Position numbers and translations under genes: made by a program. Shown one piece after another: positions 1 through 6,015 of a stretch of DNA of 8,223 bases. Under the pieces are notes generated by a model that worked only from the letters and a program-made list of their open reading frames with translations, made no database searches and had not been told where the DNA came from. This DNA is from an uncultured Gammaproteobacteria bacterium (lineage in GTDB: Bacteria; Pseudomonadota; Gammaproteobacteria; GCA-001735895): positions 1 to 8,223 of the forward strand of contig CALZHS010000053.1 in assembly GCA_945787265.1 (NCBI GenBank), read 5' to 3'. Positions within the stretch are counted from its first letter, which is position 1. Each line of letters starts with the position of its first letter.

Positions 1-960
1 CAGCGCCTCGACGCGGGGCTTAAGAATTTCGACTAAGCGGTCGGCAACTTCATCACCGACACAGACGCCGACCGAGATTGCCATACAGCGTTCGCCGGCA
101 GAACCGTAGGCTGCGCCCATAAGGGCATTGGCGACATCCTCGAGATCTGCATCCGGCAGAATCAGCATATGATTCTTGGCGCCGCCCATGGCCTGGCAGC
201 GCTTGCCGTTCGCGGTGGCGGTGGCGTAGACGTACCTGGCAATCGGGGTCGAACCGACAAAACTCACGGCTTTGACACGCTCGTCATTGAGCAGCGTGTC
301 GACGGCTTCCTTGTCACCATTAACGACGTTAAACACCCCGGCAGGCGCACCGGCTTCGATGAACAGTTCGGCCAGTCGGATCGGGCAGGACGGATCCTTT
401 TCCGAGGGTTTCAGCACCACGGTGTTACCGGTAATCAGTGCCATCCCGGCCATCCATAACGGGATCATCGCCGGAAAATTAAACGGGGTGATGCCGGCCA
501 CGACACCGAGAGGCTTTCGCATTGAATAGATATCAATGCCGCGCGACACGTTGTCGGAAAATTCACCTTTCTGGGCATGGGGTGCGCCGCAGGCAAATTC
601 GGCGACTTCGATACCACGCAATACTGACCCCATGGCATCTTCAATGACCTTGCCATGTTCGGTCGAAACCAGCGTGGCCAGTTCGTGCTGGTGTTTATAG
701 AGCAGCTGCACGTAGCGCGCCATGATGCGTGAGCGCTGCAGCACCGAAGTTGCAGCCCACTCGGGGAAGGCTGCCTGGGCAACCTCGATCGCCGACTCGA
801 CTTCGGATTTGGAAGCCAGTGGTACTTCGCTGATGTTTACGCCCTTGCTGGGATTGAAAATATCACCGAAACGCCCGCTAGTGCCCGCGACCCGCTCGCC
901 GTTAACGTAGTGGCTCAATTGGGAAATGTCTGGGGATACGGCTTCGGCTGGCTGGCTCAT
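1..960 (-). CDS. mmsA: Methylmalonate-semialdehyde dehydrogenase (CoA-acylating), 3' end missing
   Basis: This is a cytosolic enzyme of valine (and often myo-inositol or beta-alanine) catabolism. It converts methylmalonate semialdehyde, CoA and NAD+ to propanoyl-CoA, CO2 and NADH. I translated the strand directly: 320 codons are open from the ATG at 958-960 to the window edge, against about 500 in the family, so roughly the last third is absent. Visible aldehyde dehydrogenase motifs are the TPFNFP block around N161, the cofactor-fold motif FVGSTPI (234-240), and the active-site segment GSAGERCMA with the nucleophile C292. At 258-264 it reads MGGAKNH, where hydrolytic aldehyde dehydrogenases carry ELGGK. 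This lack of the general-base Glu is the hallmark of the CoA-dependent MmsA/IolA group. The start is supported by AGGA (967-970) six bases upstream. No mmsB or acyl-CoA dehydrogenase partner lies in the window; any would lie beyond position 1. The MmsA-group assignment is secure; which of the related substrates is physiological is not. Confidence 0.95.
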   Translation of the reverse strand, partial: MSQPAEAVSPDISQLSHYVNGERVAGTSGRFGDIFNPSKGVNISEVPLASKSEVESAIEVAQAAFPEWAATSVLQRSRIMARYVQLLYKHQHELATLVSTEHGKVIEDAMGSVLRGIEVAEFACGAPHAQKGEFSDNVSRGIDIYSMRKPLGVVAGITPFNFPAMIPLWMAGMALITGNTVVLKPSEKDPSCPIRLAELFIEAGAPAGVFNVVNGDKEAVDTLLNDERVKAVSFVGSTPIARYVYATATANGKRCQAMGGAKNHMLILPDADLEDVANALMGAAYGSAGERCMAISVGVCVGDEVADRLVEILKPRVEAL

Positions 961-998
961 GTTAGTTCCTGTAGGGGCATAAACGATAAAGGGCGGTC

Positions 999-1027
999 AT
1001 TATAGACAAGATACCCATGCAAAAAAA
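999..1027 (-). promoter_or_regulatory. Putative sigma-70 promoter of mmsA
   Basis: Read on the minus strand, a perfect TATAAT lies at 999-1004, about 38 bases upstream of the mmsA ATG. This predicts a leader of roughly 30 bases containing the AGGA ribosome-binding site. The region one spacer upstream is a T-run (1021-1027), which matches the TTGACA -35 consensus poorly, so the promoter may depend on an activator or be weak. It suggests that mmsA can be transcribed apart from the gene upstream of it. Confidence 0.5.
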
Positions 1028-1037
1028 TAGTTTTGTC

Positions 1038-1096
1038 CGCCAGCAGCTTGCGCGCAAAGCTAGTCCCTGGCAGCATCGGATCGCGCGCATCGATGC
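1038..1096 (-). terminator. Hairpin-forming region after the transporter-acyltransferase gene
   Basis: Two stem-loops can be drawn here, 3' of the gene ending at 1156. One pairs GCATCG (1073-1078) with CGATGC (1091-1096), next to the 12-bp perfect palindrome CGCATCGATGCG (1086-1097). The other pairs 1038-1043 with 1067-1072 around an inner AGCTT/AAGCT stem. On the minus strand a run of seven T follows at 1027-1021, but about ten bases past the stem base, so this is not a clean intrinsic terminator. The stems may instead protect the 3' end or be chance. Confidence 0.2.
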
Positions 1097-1155
1097 GGTA
1101 CACAGGTTTTCGATGTCGATACCGGTAACGAGACAGTCAATTTTTGATGTGTAAT

Positions 1156-3027
1156 TTAAAGTCGCTCACCGCGCAGGGTTGCAATACGCCGCTGCAACAG
1201 TTCAAGTGTCGCCTCGCTGGCGTTGATGGCATCACCCGCAACCAGCTCGATGCGGCTCAACATGCCCCGCGGAAGCAGCCGCGACATCGCGTTGCCATGG
1301 GCCCGACTGAAAAAACTGCCCCAAAGACCGCGTAGCGCTAACGGTATGACCGTAACCGGATCACGCTGCAGGATGCGACTGATGCCGGGTCTGAAAGTCC
1401 CCAGTTCTCCGCTTGCGGTAATTTTGCCTTCCGGAAAGATGCATACCAGTTCGCCCTGATGCAGCGCGTCACTGATTTGATCGAAGGCAGCTTCCATCAT
1501 CTCCTTGTCCTCGTGCTCAGCCGCAATCGGAATCGCGTTTGCGGTGCGGAATAAAAATGACAGAATCGGCAGCTGGAAAATCCGGAAATAGATAATGAAA
1601 CGTATCGGACGACGGATGCATCCGGCCAGTATCAGGGCATCGACAAAGCTCACATGATTGCAGATCAATACCGCTGGCCCTTCATCGGGAATTTGATCCA
1701 GCCCTTTTTTATCAACCCGATATATCGTGTGCACCAGCAGCCAAATCAACAGGCGCATGATGAACTCGGGCACGAGCATAAAGATGAATAAAGCAACCGC
1801 AGCATTCATTATTGCCATGATTAAAAACAATACCGGAATCGAGACGCCGGCAGACAGCGCAAACAGGCCATACAGCGAAGCGATTACCATGAACAGTGCA
1901 TTCAGGACATTGTTGGCGGCAATAATGCGGGAACGCTTTTCGGGTCGGCTGCGCTGCTGTACCAGCGCGTAGAGAGGCACGATGTAGACACCGCCGGAGA
2001 CACCCAGCATGATGATGTCAACGCACACCCGCAGGCTTGTGCCCTGCCCCAGGAAGTTTGCGGGACCGATTAACTCGCCGCCGGGGGAAAGGTCCTGGTT
2101 GAAGTAGAGATCGATGCCAAAAAGTGTCAGCCCCAATGCTCCGAGCGGTACCAGGCCAATCTCGACGATACGGCCGGAAAGGCGCTCGCACAGAAACGAG
2201 CCGGCACCGATACCAACCGAAAACATGGCCAGCAGTAATATGTAAACCTGTTCATTGGCACCAAGTTCGTAACGAACGAAGTTGGGTAACTGGGTAATAT
2301 AGGTGATACCGATAAACCAGAACCATGAAATACCCATTACCGAGTAAAACACGGTCAAATTTTCACGCGCGTCGCGCAGAATATTGGCGGTCTGTTTTGG
2401 TAAATTGAAACTGATTTTCAGTCCAGGATCACCCGCGGGCAGAGCAGGTATGCCACGGCTGGCCCAGTAACCGAGACAGGCGGTAACGACTACACCGATG
2501 GCCATCGCCAGGTAACCCAGCCCAATCACGAAGACGCTCAAAATGAGCCCCATCAGGATTGCGATAAAGGTACCGAATCCGACCATGGCGTTTCCGCCCA
2601 CCAGTTCCGCGGGCTTTAGCGCCTGGGGCAGTAAGCTGTATTTAACGGGCCCGAACAGGGCAGACTGGGTTCCCATTAAAAACAGAATTGCCACCAGCAG
2701 CACTGGGCTCTGCATCAGGAAGGCGACCCCGCCAAGCAGCATGATCATGATTTCCAGTAACTTGATACGCCGGATCAGCATCGACTTTTCATGTTTGTCA
2801 GCCAGTTGTCCGGCAATGGGTGAAAACAGGAAAAACGGGAGAATAAACAAGCCGGCCGCGATATTGACCAGGCTGTTGCTTTGCTGTTGGGAAATATTCG
2901 CCGCCTGGAATGCAATAAATATCGTTAACCCGTTTTTATAAAGGTTATCGTTGAAGGCACCTAACAACTGGGTCAGAAAGAATGGTCGAAAGCGCCGGGT
3001 TGACAGCAGCTTGATTGAATCAGGCAT
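1156..3027 (-). CDS. LplT-like MFS lysophospholipid transporter fused to PlsC-type acyltransferase
   Basis: This is an inner-membrane protein likely to flip lysophospholipids inward and re-acylate them, repairing or remodelling membrane lipids. Residues are numbered from the GTG at 3028-3030. Residues 15-425 form an MFS transporter with many hydrophobic helices and LplT-type signatures: GAFNDNLYKN near 24-33 and LFGPVKYSLLPQ at 125-136. Residues 440-620 form a glycerolipid acyltransferase domain with NHVSFVD (catalytic H459 and D464) and FPEGKIT (532-538), plus a late IPLALRG motif. In Aas-type three-domain proteins an AMP-dependent acyl-ACP synthetase follows; here the protein stops after PlsC, so it must use acyl-ACP or acyl-CoA made elsewhere. 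The start is GTG-ATG in tandem. I chose the ATG at 3025-3027 because a GAG lies six bases before it, whereas it sits only three before the GTG. The gene is divergent from the receptor kinase. Two-domain proteins of this kind are usually annotated only as MFS transporter; substrate preference is inferred. Confidence 0.88.
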   Translation of the reverse strand: MPDSIKLLSTRRFRPFFLTQLLGAFNDNLYKNGLTIFIAFQAANISQQQSNSLVNIAAGLFILPFFLFSPIAGQLADKHEKSMLIRRIKLLEIMIMLLGGVAFLMQSPVLLVAILFLMGTQSALFGPVKYSLLPQALKPAELVGGNAMVGFGTFIAILMGLILSVFVIGLGYLAMAIGVVVTACLGYWASRGIPALPAGDPGLKISFNLPKQTANILRDARENLTVFYSVMGISWFWFIGITYITQLPNFVRYELGANEQVYILLLAMFSVGIGAGSFLCERLSGRIVEIGLVPLGALGLTLFGIDLYFNQDLSPGGELIGPANFLGQGTSLRVCVDIIMLGVSGGVYIVPLYALVQQRSRPEKRSRIIAANNVLNALFMVIASLYGLFALSAGVSIPVLFLIMAIMNAAVALFIFMLVPEFIMRLLIWLLVHTIYRVDKKGLDQIPDEGPAVLICNHVSFVDALILAGCIRRPIRFIIYFRIFQLPILSFLFRTANAIPIAAEHEDKEMMEAAFDQISDALHQGELVCIFPEGKITASGELGTFRPGISRILQRDPVTVIPLALRGLWGSFFSRAHGNAMSRLLPRGMLSRIELVAGDAINASEATLELLQRRIATLRGERL

Positions 3028-3088
3028 CACGAGCTCACATCGAAGCTGGAAGGCTAAAAGAATGTGCCAGTTAGCGCAATGAATTCCT

Positions 3089-3114
3089 CGGCCGCTGTAT
3101 CCCTGAAGCGGCCG
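3089..3114. repeat. Perfect 8-bp inverted repeat with 10-base loop
   Basis: CGGCCGCT (3089-3096) and AGCGGCCG (3107-3114) are exact reverse complements separated by ten bases. The stem can be lengthened by CTC/GAG pairing with one bulged G. It lies about 62-87 bases upstream of the transporter-acyltransferase start. No T-run follows on either strand, so it is not a typical terminator. It could be a leader hairpin in that gene's mRNA or a dimeric repressor site. Confidence 0.6.
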
Positions 3115-3263
3115 GAGTTGTCACCGGAAGCGCATCTTTGCGCAACAAAATAATGCCCGCAAGCCGCTAAAACTTTTATGCGACGGCGCAGTATTTTCGA
3201 TTAGGCCACAAATTGACTACAGCATTGAGGACAAGTGCCGATTCGTCTGCTATTACCTTTGGC

Positions 3264-3297
3264 GGCATCTGTATATATCGGGTATTAAGGCGATGCC
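3264..3297. repeat. Inverted repeat flanking an AT-rich core
   Basis: GGCATC (3264-3269) and GATGCC (3292-3297) are exact reverse complements. Outside the arms a GC/GC pairing is possible with one bulge. The 22-base interval contains TATATAT (3272-3278), which could be a -10 element or an easily melted site. It sits about 160 bases upstream of the kinase start. The short arms make chance occurrence plausible. Confidence 0.3.
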
Positions 3298-3385
3298 AGC
3301 GGGACGGGTAAAGACAGCCTTAAATTGACTGACTCTGACAGCGTCTCTGCCTGTCCGACCGCTGTCATTCGATATGCAATCGGGG

Positions 3386-3414
3386 CGGAAAATCCCGTGC
3401 GAATGGACTATAAG
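3386..3414 (+). promoter_or_regulatory. Candidate promoter of the receptor kinase gene
   Basis: TATAAG (3409-3414) matches the sigma-70 -10 box at five of six positions and lies 41 bases before the kinase ATG. CGGAAA (3386-3391), 17 bases upstream, matches the -35 box at only three of six. It overlaps the CATTCG/CGAATG dyad (3366-3405), which would suit control by a regulator. This is the best-placed candidate I found, but it is weak. Confidence 0.3.
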
Positions 3415-3455
3415 AGAACAAACACCTGGGTAGTTAAAAAAATAGCGTAACTTGA

Positions 3456-5990
3456 ATGTCTTCAATTAAGATCCTATTGCGCCGTGACTGGTTTATCGGA
3501 CTGGTCATGACCATCTTGTTTCTAGGTCTTGCAGAAACAGGCTGGTTTGCTGCGCTCGATCGCCAGGCCTACAATTTCGGGGTCAAGTTTTCAGCGTCAA
3601 AGGAGCCCCACGAAGACGTCGTGGTTGTCGCCATCGACGATAAATCGCTGCAGTCCCTCGGCGCATGGCCCTGGTCGCGAGATATCCTCGCCAGGACTAC
3701 GCGCTTACTGACGATCGCCAAGCCCAGCGTCGTCGGTTTCACGATGCCCTTCGATACACCGCAATACGAAGCGGGTAAATCCTCGTTGGCCCAGCTGCGC
3801 GCTATCCTGAGTAAAGAAAAGAAGTTAAGTCGGCGTGTTAACAAGGCATTAGGTAAAACCGAATCGACATTGCTGGGTGACGAAAGCCTGGCCGGCAGTT
3901 TTAAATCAGGTGGTCGAATTGTGCTCGCGATGCCCTATATCCCGACCGAGAATCCTCCGGCAGGACTGAGCGCATCGCTTCCCCGCCACATTCAAAAATT
4001 TACCTTGCCCAGGGTCAGCGTAAACGGTAATGCTGGTCGTGGTTTCGGCTGGCCGACTCCGAAAGTCACGCGGGCGTCGGAACTCTTTCCTCCGATCGAA
4101 ATTCTGGCAAGACAGTCAGGGGCTGTCGGCGTCATTAGTAACGTCGAGCGCTTCAATAACGAACCCCTGATCGTGCAGTATGGCAGTGATTTTCTGCCGT
4201 CGTTTGCGCTGATGCTTGCGACCCGCAGCAAGGGGATGTCGATGGAGCATATTGAATCCAGGGCGGGCACCAGCCCGATGCTGGGAGGAAAAGATCTCGG
4301 CACCGACATCGACTTCAATATCTACCCGCGTTTTTATGAGGACCGCAACGGTAAGTCGGCTTTCAAGGTTTATTCGCTCATCGACGTACTCGATGGCAGC
4401 GTGGCCCATAGTATTTTCGAGGACAAGATCGTTATCGTCGGATTGACTTCACCGCGCCTCACGCAGCCACGACTGACGCCGGTCGGACAGATGATTTCAC
4501 CGACCCTCGCAATCGCTCATACGGTCTCCAGTCTGCTGAATAACGAACAATTCCTGTTACCCGACTGGGCCGTTTGGGCACAACGTGGACTCATCGTTGT
4601 TATCGGACTGTATTTGATGTTTGTGCTGGGACGTTTCCGCGCCAACACGGCATTTTTTCTAAGCCTGTTTGTCGTGCTGATGATATGCAATGCGCACTTT
4701 TTGCTGATGAGTTCGCAGGCCATATGGTTGCCGATGATGTCCGCGGTTGTCATGTTAATCATCGGGCACCTGATTCTTGGTGCACGCCAGTCCGTCAACG
4801 CGCGATTAAGTCAGGCGCGGAGCGAACTTTCAATCGCCAATCGTCTACTCGGCCAATCGCTGCACGCACAGGGAAACCTGGACCAGGCTTTTGTCAAGTA
4901 TCGTAGCTGTGACGTGGATGAACCTCTGCTTAGCCAGGTTTACAGCCTCGGTCTCGACTATGAGCGCAAGCGCCAGTTCAACAAGGCAGCGGCAGTGTTC
5001 AAGTTTGTCCATGAGCACAATGAAAAATTCAATGACGTCAGCGAGCGCATCCAGCAAAATGAAAATGCCGCAAATGCCGTGGTTCTCGGTAGCCGGGATC
5101 CCACCGGTCCGGGCCCCAACCTGATTTCCGGCGCGGATACGCTTGAAAAGCCCAAGCTCGGGCGCTACCGCATCGACACCGAAATTGGACGCGGCGCGAT
5201 GGGAATGGTTTACCTGGGCCAGGATGACAAGATAGGCCGTACCGTCGCGATCAAGACCATGCTGCTATCGGATGAGATCGAAGACGATATGCGCGATGAA
5301 GTCCGCAATCGATTCTTTCGTGAAGCCGAGGCCGCGGGAAGGCTTGACCACCCCAATATCGTTACCGTTTACGATGTCGGTGAAGAACAGGATCTCGCCT
5401 ATATCGCGATGGATTATCTCAAGGGCAAGGATTTGTCAGCTTACTGTAACCCCAAGACCCTGTTGCCGGTGAGCGAGGTTTTTAACATCATCATTAACGT
5501 CGCCATGGCGCTTGATTATGCCCATCAGCAACACGTCGTGCATCGTGATATCAAGCCGGCGAATATCATCTATGATGACGAAAAACGCGTTGCCAAGATT
5601 ACCGATTTCGGCGTTGCCTGCCTCACCGATGCGAGCAAGACCAAGACCGGTACCGTCATTGGCAGCCCTTACTACATGTCACCGGAACAGCTCGCGGGTA
5701 AGAAGGTTGACGGGCGCGCAGATCTTTTTTCTCTGGGTGTGATGATGTACCAGATGCTGTCCGGTGAATTGCCGTTCAAGGGTGATTCTATAGCCAACCT
5801 GATGTACAACATCGCCAATGAGCAGCATCCCGATATTCGACGTTTCCGTTCCGGTCTGCCGAACTGTGTTAATAACCTGATCGACAAAATACTGGCCAAG
5901 GAAGCCCAGCAGCGTTTCGCAAGCGGTGCCGAAATGGCAGAGTCGATGAAACGCTGCCAGGAGCATATCAGCGAGATGGAGGCGGCCTGA
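3456..5990 (+). CDS. CHASE2-sensor transmembrane Ser/Thr protein kinase with TPR-like linker
   Basis: This is an inner-membrane receptor kinase that should sense a periplasmic signal and phosphorylate cytoplasmic Ser/Thr residues. Domain order: membrane helix (about 11-30); periplasmic CHASE2 (about 35-370) with typical VVVVAIDDKSLQSLGAWPWSR (split at 55-75) and FEDKIVIVGLTSP (321-333); three helices (about 376-392, 397-416, 422-442); a TPR-like helical stretch (about 460-530); a Gly/Pro-rich linker (about 545-560); kinase domain (about 570-835). The kinase is complete: glycine loop IGRGAMGMVY (577-586), K600 in VAIK, helix-C E623, HRDIKPAN with D698 and N703, DFG at 717-719, and SPE at 742-744. 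The Thr-rich activation segment (726-738) of this RD kinase suggests autophosphorylation. An in-frame TGA lies just before the ATG, so the ORF cannot start earlier; no Shine-Dalgarno is visible, only an A-rich leader. No PP2C phosphatase or FHA protein is adjacent. Ligand and substrates are unknown. Confidence 0.93.
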   Translation: MSSIKILLRRDWFIGLVMTILFLGLAETGWFAALDRQAYNFGVKFSASKEPHEDVVVVAIDDKSLQSLGAWPWSRDILARTTRLLTIAKPSVVGFTMPFDTPQYEAGKSSLAQLRAILSKEKKLSRRVNKALGKTESTLLGDESLAGSFKSGGRIVLAMPYIPTENPPAGLSASLPRHIQKFTLPRVSVNGNAGRGFGWPTPKVTRASELFPPIEILARQSGAVGVISNVERFNNEPLIVQYGSDFLPSFALMLATRSKGMSMEHIESRAGTSPMLGGKDLGTDIDFNIYPRFYEDRNGKSAFKVYSLIDVLDGSVAHSIFEDKIVIVGLTSPRLTQPRLTPVGQMISPTLAIAHTVSSLLNNEQFLLPDWAVWAQRGLIVVIGLYLMFVLGRFRANTAFFLSLFVVLMICNAHFLLMSSQAIWLPMMSAVVMLIIGHLILGARQSVNARLSQARSELSIANRLLGQSLHAQGNLDQAFVKYRSCDVDEPLLSQVYSLGLDYERKRQFNKAAAVFKFVHEHNEKFNDVSERIQQNENAANAVVLGSRDPTGPGPNLISGADTLEKPKLGRYRIDTEIGRGAMGMVYLGQDDKIGRTVAIKTMLLSDEIEDDMRDEVRNRFFREAEAAGRLDHPNIVTVYDVGEEQDLAYIAMDYLKGKDLSAYCNPKTLLPVSEVFNIIINVAMALDYAHQQHVVHRDIKPANIIYDDEKRVAKITDFGVACLTDASKTKTGTVIGSPYYMSPEQLAGKKVDGRADLFSLGVMMYQMLSGELPFKGDSIANLMYNIANEQHPDIRRFRSGLPNCVNNLIDKILAKEAQQRFASGAEMAESMKRCQEHISEMEAA

Positions 5991-6015
5991 GGCCTGGCGT
6001 CTGTCCGCTTCAGGC
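5985..6015. repeat. Inverted repeat built from the two convergent stop codons
   Basis: GCCTGA (5985-5990) ends the kinase gene and TCAGGC (6010-6015) is the same Ala-stop sequence of phrB on the other strand. They pair across a 19-base interval that itself allows GGCG/CGCT pairing around six bases. The hairpin could slow transcription from both sides, but there is no T-run, so intrinsic termination is doubtful and the symmetry may simply reflect both genes ending in Ala-TGA. Confidence 0.3.

Larger units (their letters stand above)
3031..3455. other. Divergent intergenic region, 425 bp, dyad-rich and without a convincing gene
   Basis: This region separates the transporter-acyltransferase (minus) from the receptor kinase (plus) and must hold both promoters. 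It contains a strong inverted repeat at 3089-3114, a second at 3264-3297, a small GCGCA/TGCGC hairpin at 3130-3143, and CATTCG (3366-3371) facing CGAATG (3400-3405). The nonamer AAATTGACT occurs twice in the same orientation, at 3210-3218 and 3322-3330. It resembles a -35 element, but neither copy has a recognisable -10 at the right distance. No tRNA, known riboswitch or Rho-independent terminator was recognised, and I see no clear sigma-70 promoter for the minus-strand gene. Confidence 0.6.

Noticed and set aside
169..910. Plus-strand frames and one minus-strand frame (465-782) inside mmsA
   Set aside because: The mmsA frame is continuous across the whole stretch with family motifs, so these are other-frame shadows.
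2543..2941. A 132-codon plus-strand frame
   Set aside because: Antisense to the MFS helices of the transporter domain; no domain or start signal of its own.
3366..3405. Nested CATTCG/CGAATG and CGGG/CCCG pairing as a riboswitch before the kinase gene
   Set aside because: Stems are short with large internal loops and match no riboswitch class I know; reported only as part of the intergenic description.
3253..3465. A 70-codon minus-strand frame in the divergent region
   Set aside because: It overlaps the kinase start, has no recognisable domain, no plausible ribosome-binding site that I could see, and a composition like translated noncoding DNA.
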